DNA of 64,000 bases. It comes from Ureibacillus aquaedulcis. Its GTDB lineage: Bacteria; Bacillota; Bacilli; Bacillales_A; Planococcaceae. The stretch covers positions 62,001 through 126,000 of the forward strand of contig NZ_JAUHTQ010000005.1 in assembly GCF_030418165.1 (NCBI RefSeq), in the 5' to 3' direction. Shown in pieces: positions 43,063-53,040 of this stretch; positions within the stretch are counted from its first letter, which is position 1, and each line of letters begins with the position of its first letter. The notes beneath the pieces are model-generated. The model was given only the letters and a program-made list of their open reading frames with translations. It made no database searches and had not been told where the DNA came from. The position numbers were made by a program, and so were the translations under genes.

Positions 43063-43935
43063 TTAATGCTGACATTTTGGACAATATACCGAAGTACGTC
43101 CACCTATACTTAATGCTTTTGTAGCTGTATTACATTGAGGGCAAAATTTCTTACCATACATTTTCAAACGGTTTTGCATCCCCCCGGCTTCCCCGTTAAT
43201 ATTGCGGTAGTCCGAGATTGTAGAACCACCCATCTCGATGCTTTCCTGTAGAATTGTCCGAATTGCTTCGAACAATTCAATTTTTCGTTTTTTGCTAATG
43301 CGGTTCGTTTTCCGAGCAGGATGAATGCCCATCTTGAACAAAGCCTCTGTAGCATATATATTGCCGCAGCCCGAAATGACTTGGCCATCCATGATGACTT
43401 CCTTAATAGGCTTATTTTGATATTTTGGCAGCGCACATTTATCTAAAAAGAATTCACATGCGACACTATCAAATGGTTCTGGTGCCATTAGAAGAAGTGG
43501 CGGATGCTCCTCGACTTTTTTAATAAATCGAAGCTCGCCAAATCTTCGGATATCCGAATACACTAGAAGTTCTCCCGTTTCCAGCGTAAATACTGCATGC
43601 ACATGCTTACGAAACTTCTCTTCCGTGATATCGCCCAAAGTCTGAACAACAAACCATGCTCCGGTCATTCCAAGATGGTTGACAAAAAGAAAGCTTTCCT
43701 GATTTTTCTCTATATGAAAATAAATATATTTCGATCGACGCGTAACTTTTTGGATATGCATTCCTTGCATTACTTCCTCAAATAGGTTCGGCTCAATATT
43801 CTTGACAATGCATTGTTTGCCTAGTCCAAAAGAGGCGTAGATCGTGTCCGAGAGTTCCACTTTCATAATGGTCTTCCCTTCAACAGCAGGCACCAGTGCC
43901 CGAACAACACCTTCTACCTCCGGTAATTCAGGCAT
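43063..43935 (-). CDS. mutM: formamidopyrimidine-DNA glycosylase
   Basis: Removes 8-oxoguanine and other oxidised purines. 290 residues, slightly long. The catalytic N terminus is PELPEVEGV (Pro after Met removal, Glu next). Lesion-recognition loop region, helix-two-turn-helix with MDGQVISGCGNIYATEALF, and the C-terminal zinc finger CPQC...CPKCQH. ATG 12 bases after the polA stop. In polA-mutM-coaE order, as B. subtilis, without ytaF between mutM and coaE. Confidence 0.96.
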   Translation of the reverse strand: MPELPEVEGVVRALVPAVEGKTIMKVELSDTIYASFGLGKQCIVKNIEPNLFEEVMQGMHIQKVTRRSKYIYFHIEKNQESFLFVNHLGMTGAWFVVQTLGDITEEKFRKHVHAVFTLETGELLVYSDIRRFGELRFIKKVEEHPPLLLMAPEPFDSVACEFFLDKCALPKYQNKPIKEVIMDGQVISGCGNIYATEALFKMGIHPARKTNRISKKRKIELFEAIRTILQESIEMGGSTISDYRNINGEAGGMQNRLKMYGKKFCPQCNTATKALSIGGRTSVYCPKCQH

Positions 43936-43947
43936 AATTCCACTTCC

Positions 43948-46575
43948 TTATTTCGCATCGTACCAAGTATGACCATAATTGAAATCAACTTTTAACGGGA
44001 CTGCCAGTTCGATTGCATGTTCCATTACTTCCGGTACAATTCGCTCTAAAATTTCAATTTCCTCTTTTGGTGCTTCAAAAATTAATTCATCGTGTACCTG
44101 CAGTAATAATTTTGACTTCAAGCCTTCATCTTTTAGGCGAGCATCCATATCAATCATCGCCTTTTTAATAATATCGGCTGCACTCCCTTGAATTGGCGTA
44201 TTCATGGCAGTACGCTCTGCAAAACTGCGAAGGTTGAAATTTCTGCTCGTAATATCCGGTAAATAACGGCGGCGATTTAAAATTGTCGTTACATACCCCT
44301 TTAACTTCGCTTCTTGTACAATTGTATCCATATATTCTTTTACACCCGGGAAGCTTTCCAAGTATTTCTCGATAAATTCTCCGGCTTCTTTTCGTGTAAT
44401 ATTCAAGCTTTGGGACAGGCCGTAATCACTGATCCCGTAAACAATACCGAAGTTAACAGCTTTTGCGGCACGGCGCATATTTGAAGTCACTTCATCTTCC
44501 GACACATGGAACACATCCATTGCCGTACGAGTATGAATATCCATCCCTTCATTAAAAGCTTCCACTAAAGCTTCATCATTGGACATATGAGCCAGTACAC
44601 GCAATTCGATTTGTGAATAGTCTGCTGCAAATAATACCCATCCTTCTTCTGATGGGACAAATGCTTGCCGAATTTTTCGACCTTCTTCCAGGCGAATCGG
44701 GATATTCTGAAGGTTTGGATCTGTTGAACTTAATCGGCCGGTAGAAGTTAATGCTTGTTGGAAGCGAGTATGCACCTTGCTGTCTTCACAGTGAACTTCC
44801 TTCATAAGCCCTTCAATATAAGTGGACTGTAACTTCGCCAATTGACGATAATCTAGAATATATTGAACAATTTTATGTTCACTTTGCAGCTTTTCCAGGA
44901 CATCAGCAGCTGTTGAATAACCCGTTTTTGTTTTCTTCACTACCGGAAGACCCAGCTTCTCAAATAAAATGACACCTAATTGCTTAGGCGAATTAATATT
45001 AAACTTCTCTCCTGCAAGGTCGTGAATCTCTTTTTCAAGAGCGCTAATTTTCTGTTCCAGGTCTTCGCCCATTTTTTCAAGTGTCGGAATATCAACCTTG
45101 ATTCCTTTACTTTCCATAGATCCGAGAATTGACGCAAGTGGAAGCTCCAAATCGTAATATAGCGCGAACTGTTCATTTTCCTTTAGCTTCTCTTCAAGAA
45201 TCGGCTGTAGCGACCAGATGGCAAAGGCTTTACGGCTAACATGCTCAGCTAGTACCTTCTCTGTTGGTACCGCCCATTTTGCACCTTTTCCATAAATCGT
45301 TTCGTTGGCTTGAATATCCGTATAGCCAAACTCTTTTGCAAGTGTAGCGATATCATCACCGGATATGGCTGGATTGACAATATAAGCTGCCAGCAACATA
45401 TCAAATTCAACACCACGCAACGTAATCCCTACACGATTTAAAATGGCCTGGGCTGATTTACTATCTGACATATACTTTTTCTTCGTTTCATCTTCCAACC
45501 AATTTTTTATTGCTTCGTTTTGTTGCATCGCTTCAAAAGAAAGATAGAATGTTTCTGCTCCATCCGTAAAGGCAAAGCCCAAAACTCTGCATGAATGGTA
45601 ATGCTCATTTTCAATTTCAACATGAACAGCCATTACATCCTTCAGCATATCCTCCGTCACTTCCTGGGCAATGTCAAAATCCAGTTCAGCCGTCTCTATT
45701 TCTTCTGCTTGGAAGTCGCTTTTCTCAATTAATGATTTAAAAGACAGTTCCTGCCATACATTTAAAAGTTCTTCTTCATTTGGTCCTGGATAGTTTAAAT
45801 CCTCCAGCTTGATATCAATAGGCGCTTCCGTGAAAATGGTAGCAAGCTTTTTGGATAGCTTTGCCGATTCTTCATTCTCCACTAGCTTCTCTTTCATTTT
45901 CGACTTCTTCATGTCTTCAATCTGTTCATATAAAGACTCAACAGAACCATATTCCTTCAGTAATTTGATGGCTGTTTTTTCGCCAACACCCGGTACGCCC
46001 GGAATATTATCGGAAGCATCGCCCATCAGCCCCTTCATATCAATGATTTGAGACGGCGAGAGCCCGTACTTTTCTTCTATATGCGTAGGTGTATATTTTT
46101 CGATATCCGTCATGCCTTTACGGGTGATATAAACCGTTACTTGATCCGTAGCGAGCTGAGTTAAGTCTTTATCACCTGAAACAATGATGACATCCATTTT
46201 TTCATTTTCAGCTTGCTTTGCAAGGGTGCCTATAATATCATCCGCTTCGTAAAGTTCTTTTTCATATCGCTTGATTTGATAGGCATCAATCAGCTTTCGC
46301 AAATACGGAAATTGCTCCGAAAGCTCTGGCGGCGTCTTCTGTCTCCCGCCCTTGTATTCCCCGTAGGAATCGTGACGGAAGGTTGTCTTACCGGCATCAA
46401 AAGCAACAAGCATTTTTGTCGGTTTCTCTTCTTCTAGTATTTTTTGCAGCATCGTTGTAAAGCCATATACAGCATTCGTATGAATCCCACTGTCATTCGC
46501 CAGCAGCGGCAACGCAAAAAATGCACGATATGCCAAGCTATTTCCATCTAGCAATAATAATTTATCTTTAGTCAT
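43948..46575 (-). CDS. polA: DNA polymerase I
   Basis: Repair and Okazaki-fragment polymerase. ATG 46575 (MTKDKLLLLDGNSLAYRAFF) follows AAGGAG at eight bases. 875 residues. Order: 5'-3' exonuclease (about 1-290, with VSGDKDLTQLA and GDASDNIPGVPGVGEKTA), a 3'-5' exonuclease-like domain (about 295-465) in which I do not see the DEDD acidic set, as in other Bacillus Pol I, and the polymerase (about 470-875) with motif A DYSQIELRVLAH, motif B RRAAKAVNFGIVYG and motif C QVHDELIFE. Confidence 0.97.
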   Translation of the reverse strand: MTKDKLLLLDGNSLAYRAFFALPLLANDSGIHTNAVYGFTTMLQKILEEEKPTKMLVAFDAGKTTFRHDSYGEYKGGRQKTPPELSEQFPYLRKLIDAYQIKRYEKELYEADDIIGTLAKQAENEKMDVIIVSGDKDLTQLATDQVTVYITRKGMTDIEKYTPTHIEEKYGLSPSQIIDMKGLMGDASDNIPGVPGVGEKTAIKLLKEYGSVESLYEQIEDMKKSKMKEKLVENEESAKLSKKLATIFTEAPIDIKLEDLNYPGPNEEELLNVWQELSFKSLIEKSDFQAEEIETAELDFDIAQEVTEDMLKDVMAVHVEIENEHYHSCRVLGFAFTDGAETFYLSFEAMQQNEAIKNWLEDETKKKYMSDSKSAQAILNRVGITLRGVEFDMLLAAYIVNPAISGDDIATLAKEFGYTDIQANETIYGKGAKWAVPTEKVLAEHVSRKAFAIWSLQPILEEKLKENEQFALYYDLELPLASILGSMESKGIKVDIPTLEKMGEDLEQKISALEKEIHDLAGEKFNINSPKQLGVILFEKLGLPVVKKTKTGYSTAADVLEKLQSEHKIVQYILDYRQLAKLQSTYIEGLMKEVHCEDSKVHTRFQQALTSTGRLSSTDPNLQNIPIRLEEGRKIRQAFVPSEEGWVLFAADYSQIELRVLAHMSNDEALVEAFNEGMDIHTRTAMDVFHVSEDEVTSNMRRAAKAVNFGIVYGISDYGLSQSLNITRKEAGEFIEKYLESFPGVKEYMDTIVQEAKLKGYVTTILNRRRYLPDITSRNFNLRSFAERTAMNTPIQGSAADIIKKAMIDMDARLKDEGLKSKLLLQVHDELIFEAPKEEIEILERIVPEVMEHAIELAVPLKVDFNYGHTWYDAK

Positions 46576-46663
46576 TAAACGCTCTCCTTCATCCAAAACA
46601 AATCTTTTTCTTATATAAAATGTCTCTATTTTACTTTATCCTTTCGACCGTCTTTTTTCCATT

Positions 46664-46701
46664 ATAAAACACGTATCAGTCGAAAATGCGACCAATACGT
46701 G
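46664..46701 (-). terminator. terminator of the four-helix membrane protein gene
   Basis: Minus-strand arms CACGTAT / ATACGTG with an inner GTCG/CGAC stem and a TTTTAT tail. It isolates polA from the gene upstream. Confidence 0.82.
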
Positions 46702-46726
46702 CTATAAGGGACGATTATTGAATAAC

Positions 46727-47164
46727 TCAACCATGTATTTTGGGAGACTGAGTTTTTGATAATTTCGGATAAAAAATTTCTTCGTATATTACTGTCAGTA
46801 AAAATGCGTTCATGAAGGCGAAAACTAGATAAAGCGGCATTCCACCAAGATCGTGTACCATTAGGCTGCGGGCAAATACCTCTACTATTCCTACTTGTGT
46901 GAAGTAAAAAATCATCCCTACACCAACTTGCCAAATTGGTCTTTTGTCTTTTCTGCTTTCAAATTTCAATACTTTTTTAAAGCTATCTCGAACATCCTCC
47001 ACAATGAATAACGAAAGACCGAACATCACAATAAACAATAAGGGAATATGTATTACTTCAGCTTTCAACCATGTATAGGACGTTGCTTTGAATATAGATG
47101 TGATGGAACAAGACATGACGAATGCTAGAAGTATATTTTGGATCAATTGATTTGCTTTGTACAA
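46727..47164 (-). CDS. membrane protein of unknown function
   Basis: I do not recognise a named family. 145 residues with four hydrophobic segments: about 8-27, 37-56, 78-96 and 109-131. The loop between helices 2 and 3 is strongly charged (VRDSFKKVLKFESRKDKRP), so it should face the cytoplasm. TTG start at 47164, eight bases after AGAGGA. It stands alone between two terminators, upstream of polA and next to the accessory cluster. Confidence 0.72.
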   Translation of the reverse strand: MYKANQLIQNILLAFVMSCSITSIFKATSYTWLKAEVIHIPLLFIVMFGLSLFIVEDVRDSFKKVLKFESRKDKRPIWQVGVGMIFYFTQVGIVEVFARSLMVHDLGGMPLYLVFAFMNAFLLTVIYEEIFYPKLSKTQSPKIHG

Positions 47165-47287
47165 CTTTCCATTCCTCTTTTCACTTAATTTCTTATATAG
47201 TACAACAAAAGTTATATTAATAGATAGTAGTAAATTGTGTATCTTTTATCCTATTTTAAAAAAACAATGTTTAGATTTGCATTATAA

Positions 47288-47323
47288 AAGGTATAACCCA
47301 AAAATTAGATTGGGCTATACCTT
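47288..47323. terminator. terminator of the accessory glycoside cluster
   Basis: Stem AAGGTATAACCCAA / TTGGGCTATACCTT (one wobble) with an eight-base loop; TTTTATAAT on the minus strand. Confidence 0.85.
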
Positions 47324-47327
47324 CTCT

Positions 47328-49427
47328 TTAATTTACTTTAATATTGCCATAGGAGCATTCTCCACCTTCAAAAGCATAAAACCCCCACATGCCATGCTGA
47401 TAAGTATCGTCTTGTACAGTCAATAAAAGCTCATCATTTATATATAAAGATAAAATATTATCCATTGCTTTCACTTTTAAATGATACAACTCACCGTGCT
47501 GCCACTTATAGTTTTTTGTGGCCAGTACAGTCGCATCAAAATTTTTCAGACCTATTGATACTTTGTCTTCGGAGTCGAAACCTGCATAATAGAATTGTTC
47601 TGTACCAAGAGATCTAAAGAGAATTCCATGAGAATTTCCGCTTTCCGGAATGATCTGCGCTTCAATGCTCGCATCTTCCATATAATAATGCCCAGTGAAA
47701 CTAAAGCAACTTTCATTGCTCTCCATTTTCATTTTATCCTCTTCCAGCTTCCATTTTCCCCGATGGTGGGCAAACGGCGTCACACACCTAAACTCAACAG
47801 CTTGTTTGCTGAAATCAATTTCATAGGATGGACTCCCATGGATACGAAATTCATCCAGGAAGATTTTACTGAATGCCCTTTCTGTTCTTGAAGAGTCAGA
47901 ATGGATCATTAAACCCACTTCTTCTATTAAATCACCTTTAGTATCGGGAATTATAAATTCAATCGTTCGCCAAATATTATTGGCAATTATGAATTCCTTT
48001 GTCTTGATTATTTTTTTATCGAAGGTAGTACGCACATATGGCGTTAAAATAACTGCTTTCCCATGTAACCGCTCTACCCTTACTTTCATGGAAACAGTTT
48101 GCCCACTATAGGCTGTCGGCGCAAAGGTCGGTGAATATTTTTCATCCATGAAAAGGCTTCGCCTATAAAACGTTCGATAAAAAACCGTGGATAAATCTCC
48201 CTCGTACATCCTAAATACGATAATTTCCAAGGAGCCGCTTGTGGAATATCCTTTATTCGCCGAGTTTCGCAAAAATGTCTTAAAGGGATAACTTGTGCAA
48301 AATCCATGGGTTGAACCCGGTAGAGTGAAATCAAAATAGATTTCCTTCTCATTATAGCTTTTTACTAAATGGGCGGGCGGTTCTTCATTTGCTTTACGGT
48401 AGCCCAGTAAGGCTATCTGTTTTGCAAATGTTGGCAAATCCACGATATTTAAATAACCCGACACACTCGAAGCAACGATGGAATCATTGATGGGCTTACG
48501 GTAATTAGGAGCAATTCCATCTATCCCGGTTAATGCTCCCACAATTGAACCAACTGTACCAGCGTTGCAATCAGTATCCCATCCACACATTGTGGCAATT
48601 TCGATTGTTCTGCTGACATCCCCTTCGCCATATAAAAGAGCTAGAATACACACCCCGGCATTCGGAATGATATGGCAGACTCCTCCGTACTTATCGTATC
48701 CCCATTCCTCTTCCAAATATTTGAGGCAAGAACGGAAATCAGTGGGATTCGTTTTATGAAAATCAACCACTGCTTGAACTACCTTTGCATACGTACATTC
48801 TTCTGGAATTTGTTTTAGCGCTTCCGAGATTACTTCTTGAACAGTTTCTTTTGCAAATGCCAAAGCAATACAGGCGGCTATGAAACGAGCTCCGTATATC
48901 CCGTTTCGATCGTGGGATACACTCGCTGCAATCTCGGCATATTGAGCCGCCATACTAGGGTTATTTGGAAAGATTAGACCAAAGGAATCAATAAAAATTT
49001 GACCGCCAATTTGTTCAGCAAGGGTCTCTCCATTCTGTTCTATAGACCCGGAACGTGGAGCTCCAATTCCTTTTTTTAAATTTAAATAGGCTGTATGCTC
49101 CGTGCTGATTTGGTCGCCTCCCCACCAAATCATGCCCAACCCTTCACGCAAATAATTTAACCAGGTCTTCACAACATCTTCTGGCTGTAGGTGACGATTC
49201 TTTGCATGGTCCAGTAATGCCCTTATAAAAAATATGGGACCGTTTGCATCATCATCTGCCGAAAAAACATTATATACCTTCACATAATCTTTAATTTCTC
49301 CAAAAACATCCTGAATCATTTCCGCTGTCCATTCAGGTGGTTCCACCGGCGCACCTAAACGTATACCGGCATTCATCGCTAGAATACTTCCATAAACCTT
49401 TTCGAGATAATTTTTTGGGATCATCAT
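47328..49427 (-). CDS. ADP-ribosylglycohydrolase-family protein fused to a C-terminal beta-sandwich
   Basis: 699 residues. The N-terminal ~330 residues are an ADP-ribosylglycohydrolase (ARH/DraG) fold: MNAGIRLGAPVEPPEW, the first metal-site acidic cluster FSADDDANGP, and the second metal motif CGWDTDCNAGTVGSIVGALTG. The ~370-residue extension is rich in beta strands; its last part (from about 535) resembles a LamG/DUF1080-type concanavalin-like domain (GILFRSLGTEQFYYAGFD, GMWGFYAFEGG). No signal peptide is seen. It is the last gene of the ABC-transporter cluster, 12 bases after another ARH gene. Substrate unknown; hydrolysis of an N-glycosidic bond is inference. Confidence 0.85.
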   Translation of the reverse strand: MMIPKNYLEKVYGSILAMNAGIRLGAPVEPPEWTAEMIQDVFGEIKDYVKVYNVFSADDDANGPIFFIRALLDHAKNRHLQPEDVVKTWLNYLREGLGMIWWGGDQISTEHTAYLNLKKGIGAPRSGSIEQNGETLAEQIGGQIFIDSFGLIFPNNPSMAAQYAEIAASVSHDRNGIYGARFIAACIALAFAKETVQEVISEALKQIPEECTYAKVVQAVVDFHKTNPTDFRSCLKYLEEEWGYDKYGGVCHIIPNAGVCILALLYGEGDVSRTIEIATMCGWDTDCNAGTVGSIVGALTGIDGIAPNYRKPINDSIVASSVSGYLNIVDLPTFAKQIALLGYRKANEEPPAHLVKSYNEKEIYFDFTLPGSTHGFCTSYPFKTFLRNSANKGYSTSGSLEIIVFRMYEGDLSTVFYRTFYRRSLFMDEKYSPTFAPTAYSGQTVSMKVRVERLHGKAVILTPYVRTTFDKKIIKTKEFIIANNIWRTIEFIIPDTKGDLIEEVGLMIHSDSSRTERAFSKIFLDEFRIHGSPSYEIDFSKQAVEFRCVTPFAHHRGKWKLEEDKMKMESNESCFSFTGHYYMEDASIEAQIIPESGNSHGILFRSLGTEQFYYAGFDSEDKVSIGLKNFDATVLATKNYKWQHGELYHLKVKAMDNILSLYINDELLLTVQDDTYQHGMWGFYAFEGGECSYGNIKVN

Positions 49428-49439
49428 ATGGCCCCCCCA

Positions 49440-50594
49440 TTAATGCCCAATAATTCCTTCCTGTTTGCGAATGATTTGCAAATCTCTTAGGATAATTTCT
49501 TTTGCCACTTCCGCAAAAGAAGCCGCTTCCTCATTAAAGTCCAGTTGATTGGTCTTGGAAAGTAAGTGAATGTCATCTTCATTAATATATTTCGTTCCAT
49601 ACATCGCTCCCAAGATCACTCCCGCCATTACACCGATCGAATCTGTATCTCTTCCGGAATTGATGCCATCCAAAATAGATTTATAATATTCTCCATCGTT
49701 ATATACGATAAAGGCTAATGCAAGCGGCAATTCTTCAATAGAGAACAATCGGCTGGGTGTATAATGATTTGAAGGAATACCGACCTTTTCTATTTTGCGA
49801 TGCACATCATCACCCATTGGCGAAAAGGGTGAAATGCTTTCATGCAAACATTTCACCAACTCCCGGTAGGAGCACTTACGTTTCCTTAATTCTTTCGCTT
49901 CTTTTGTAAGCGCTATGATTGCTTGTTTTGTACCATCCTTGGCTAAAGATATTGCTGCATCAACAACCTCTTGCACCGTAACATTGGGTATGAATGCACA
50001 CGCCACGCATGCTGCCAATACCCCAGCCGCTTCAAGGCCGTAGCTTACTTGGTGCCCCGAAGCAAATGCTATTGCTTCATTATATGCAGCAAGTGGGTTT
50101 CCTGCGTTTACAATTCCGATGGGGGCAATATACATCGCTGCACCACAGTTCACCATATTACCGATTCCACCTTCACGGGGCTCGCAATTTGCCAGCGCAT
50201 GGCGAAGGAAAATATGTTTTTCCGGATAAAATAAGCGGTCCAATATGAGCGAATCACGACCAAACTCAGGTATAAAAGTTTTTCGAAAAGCAATTTCTTT
50301 CGTAAATTCATTGGCTAAATCATAGGCATCCAGATGACGCCTTTCCTTCTTATAAACACGGCAAAGGGCAATAGTCATCAGGGTATCATCTGTAATAATT
50401 CCATTTCCGCGTCGCTTCCCAAGTGTTGCCTCTTCCCCTAATGCTTCCTTATACCACCGTGTTTTCAAAGTGGTTACATAGCCATATTCCTTTTCAATTT
50501 CTTCCCGTGACAGTTTTTCAACAGGAGCACCGAGCGCATCGCCCAGTGCCGCTGAAATTAAAACACCTTTCACACGATCTTCAAATGCATTCAT
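49440..50594 (-). CDS. ADP-ribosylglycohydrolase-family protein
   Basis: 384 residues, single ARH/DraG domain. Opening RVKGVLISAALGDALGAPVE is the family signature; metal ligands are in ITDDTLMTIALCR and in SGRDTDSIGVMAGVILGAMYG. AAAGGA precedes the ATG at 50594, 13 bases after the binding-protein stop. The protein is cytoplasmic by sequence. In this setting it more likely cleaves an imported ribosyl-like or other glycoside than it removes ADP-ribose from proteins, but the sequence alone cannot decide this. Confidence 0.88.
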   Translation of the reverse strand: MNAFEDRVKGVLISAALGDALGAPVEKLSREEIEKEYGYVTTLKTRWYKEALGEEATLGKRRGNGIITDDTLMTIALCRVYKKERRHLDAYDLANEFTKEIAFRKTFIPEFGRDSLILDRLFYPEKHIFLRHALANCEPREGGIGNMVNCGAAMYIAPIGIVNAGNPLAAYNEAIAFASGHQVSYGLEAAGVLAACVACAFIPNVTVQEVVDAAISLAKDGTKQAIIALTKEAKELRKRKCSYRELVKCLHESISPFSPMGDDVHRKIEKVGIPSNHYTPSRLFSIEELPLALAFIVYNDGEYYKSILDGINSGRDTDSIGVMAGVILGAMYGTKYINEDDIHLLSKTNQLDFNEEAASFAEVAKEIILRDLQIIRKQEGIIGH

Positions 50595-50607
50595 TTTTAA
50601 CAGTCCT

Positions 50608-52074
50608 TTATTTTACCGTTTCATTCGCCAATTTTGTGATGTCTTCTCCGCCGGCCCCGTACCACTCTTCTACAAAAGCATCAAACTCATCAATTGAAAC
50701 TTTTCCTGTAATAATATCGGCAGCAAATTCTTTATATAAGTTTTCCATTGCATCCCACTGGCTAATGTACTCTTCTGGAATTGTGAAGTCATTATCCGCC
50801 ACATAAGTGTCCACTACTGCATCTGTGGATGCTTGCCCTGGAGGACTTAATAATGGTGTTTCCGAACTTAATGGTGTATCCAGCGTTACAGTTTGAGGCT
50901 CCCAGAACCTGGAGAACCATTCAGAATAAAATTTATCTGTTAACACAACTTCACCATTCTCGATCTTGTAGTGCTCCCCCTCATAACCCAGCAAATCAAG
51001 CTCCATCCCTTCAGGACTCGCAAGGAAATCCAAAATTTCAAATGCGATTCCTTTGTTTGGCGATTGTGACGATATTGCAAGCCCCCGCGGCTCCTTGGTA
51101 ACGCTGGTCGCTGCATAGCCGGATGAAACTCCGGCAGCACTCGGCAATACGGTTAACTCTGCACTGTCCCCATTGACCGCCTTGGTACGGGTATTATATA
51201 AATCAATAACTTTACCATTTGTACCGACAATTACCCCAGCTTTGTTGTTATAAAAATCATCTTCTTTTACATCCCATTGTTTTGTTAAATACTGATTATC
51301 CAGTAGACCACCTGCGTAAAGTTCCGCATAAAAAGCGAGTTTTTCCTTTTCGGCATCGGATACTTTTTTGTACACATAACCACCAGTACCATCCTCCAAC
51401 CAAGTGGAAGTAACACCAAATGCCCGATTAAAAATGAAATCCAGCTCCGCTATATCACCAGCTACAGTTATCCCATATTCGGACAGTCCTTTATCTACCA
51501 ACTCCTTAAAGAAAGCTTGGTAGTTTTCAACTGTAGGATCAGCAAGCAAGCTTTCAGAAGTAGTTAATTGCTCCAAGAAATCTGTACGTACGACCGGTAC
51601 CTTATGATTGATTGGTTTGACCCATAATAGATATGGATAGTTATCTAATCTAGTAGCATTATGTTCATACAAAATATCTTTTAAATACTCGGAATCCTTG
51701 ATATATGGCGTTAAATCCTCCAGCAATCCCTGTGCCGCTATTTGTTCATCACTGCCTTGGAAATAAATAAGGTCGGGAATCTCTCCGCTATAAAGCAGCA
51801 AATTTAATTTTTCTGCATAATCACCTTGGGCTATTTCAACAATATTAAATTCTACATCCAAGTCCCGATGTTCCTTTAATGCTGCCTCCAAAGCATCGTA
51901 GTATTTTACGGAAGCTTCACTCGAAGGTCCATCATCTTTATAGGCAATCGTGATGACCGTTTTTCCATCCTCTGTTACTTCGGGCTCAATAGCTTCCTCC
52001 TCCGCTTTATCGCTGCATGCGACCAACAGAACCGCAAACAATCCAAGTAAGATTACCCCTAACATCTTCTTCAC
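50608..52074 (-). CDS. ABC-transporter solute-binding lipoprotein
   Basis: Extracellular sugar-type binding protein (LplA/family 1 cluster). GTG 52074 is chosen (GGGGGG seven bases upstream). 488 residues: lipoprotein signal MKKMLGVILLGLFAVLLVAC with the lipobox LVAC, an acidic linker (KAEEEAIEPEVTEDGK), then a two-lobe binding domain. Segments such as LLLYSGEIPDLIYFQGSDEQIAAQGLLEDLTPY are typical of carbohydrate-binding subunits. Cotranscribed with two permeases and the ARH genes. The ligand is not predictable by eye. Confidence 0.9.
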   Translation of the reverse strand: MKKMLGVILLGLFAVLLVACSDKAEEEAIEPEVTEDGKTVITIAYKDDGPSSEASVKYYDALEAALKEHRDLDVEFNIVEIAQGDYAEKLNLLLYSGEIPDLIYFQGSDEQIAAQGLLEDLTPYIKDSEYLKDILYEHNATRLDNYPYLLWVKPINHKVPVVRTDFLEQLTTSESLLADPTVENYQAFFKELVDKGLSEYGITVAGDIAELDFIFNRAFGVTSTWLEDGTGGYVYKKVSDAEKEKLAFYAELYAGGLLDNQYLTKQWDVKEDDFYNNKAGVIVGTNGKVIDLYNTRTKAVNGDSAELTVLPSAAGVSSGYAATSVTKEPRGLAISSQSPNKGIAFEILDFLASPEGMELDLLGYEGEHYKIENGEVVLTDKFYSEWFSRFWEPQTVTLDTPLSSETPLLSPPGQASTDAVVDTYVADNDFTIPEEYISQWDAMENLYKEFAADIITGKVSIDEFDAFVEEWYGAGGEDITKLANETVK

Positions 52075-52148
52075 CTTAAAACCCCCCACCTAAATTTTGT
52101 AGTGATCATTTTGGATTCGCAAATCCTCCAATGCTGGAAGATTCACCT

Positions 52149-53027
52149 TTATTCCTTCACTCCACCATCCATTGTCCCCTTTGTAAAATACTTCAGGATG
52201 AGTGGATAAAGTAATAACATCGGAATAACAGCCACCACAATCGTGGCTGATTGCAGGGAGCCAAAATCAAGAGCAGCCAGCAGCTCAGGTGTCATACCTT
52301 CTACTCCCTTCAACAGTGTCGTATTATCCTGCGTTACAACGAATTGTCGCAACACCACCTGAAGCGGCCATTTATTTGGATCTGACAAGTAGATTGTTGC
52401 TCGGAAATATTCATTCCAATGATAAACGCCATAAAATAAAGCTAATGTGGCAAGGGCCGGCTTTGACAGGGGCAGCATAATTCTCGTGAATATTCGGAAA
52501 TGTCCTGCCCCATCGATTTTGGCCGCTTCCAATATACTGTTAGGGACTTCCTGGAAGAAACGCATCAAGATGAATAAATAATAGACATTAATCGCTTTAT
52601 AGAAAATGACGGCAGCATATGAATCTAGCAAATGCAGATCCTTCATTAACAAATACTCCGTAATCATTGATGGTTCAAAAACCATAATGGCAATCAGGAC
52701 AACCAATACGAGTCGTTTGCCTACAAACTCGGTTCTGGCCAGAACATAGGCTGTAATGGCTGTTAAAAATAGGTTTAGACAGGTCCCCACGATTGTTATA
52801 AAAACCGAGTTGAAAATACTTTTTACTATAAACGGATTGGACATGATAATTTCATAGTTAATAAGCGAAAAGCCTTTGGGGATCACTCCAAGACCCGATA
52901 ATTCATTGACTCTTGCAGGATCGGATAGCGACATTGCGAGAATATTAAATAAAGGAATTAAGACAGCCAAGGTAAAAATAAATAAAATTAATTGAATAAC
53001 CGCCTTTGTGATGCCAAATCGCCTCAC
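52149..53027 (-). CDS. ABC sugar permease, LplC/YtcP type
   Basis: Inner-membrane subunit, six predicted helices. GTG 53027 (VRRFGITKAVIQLILF) has GGGGGA at six bases; an earlier GTG is adjacent to that site. 292 residues. The EAA loop ILEAAKIDGAGHFRIFTRIMLPLSKPAL (about 180-205), which docks on the ATPase, is clear. Begins 13 bases after the partner permease. Assigned to the oligosaccharide/LplC group by its N-terminal pattern MSLSDPARVNELSGLGVIPKG. Confidence 0.9.
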   Translation of the reverse strand: MRRFGITKAVIQLILFIFTLAVLIPLFNILAMSLSDPARVNELSGLGVIPKGFSLINYEIIMSNPFIVKSIFNSVFITIVGTCLNLFLTAITAYVLARTEFVGKRLVLVVLIAIMVFEPSMITEYLLMKDLHLLDSYAAVIFYKAINVYYLFILMRFFQEVPNSILEAAKIDGAGHFRIFTRIMLPLSKPALATLALFYGVYHWNEYFRATIYLSDPNKWPLQVVLRQFVVTQDNTTLLKGVEGMTPELLAALDFGSLQSATIVVAVIPMLLLYPLILKYFTKGTMDGGVKE

Positions 53028-53040
53028 CTTCACTCCCCCT

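Noticed and set aside
47328-50594. A toxin/antitoxin or phage-defence ADP-ribosylation system
   Set aside because: There is no ADP-ribosyltransferase partner; the ARH genes are embedded in a sugar ABC operon under a cre site.
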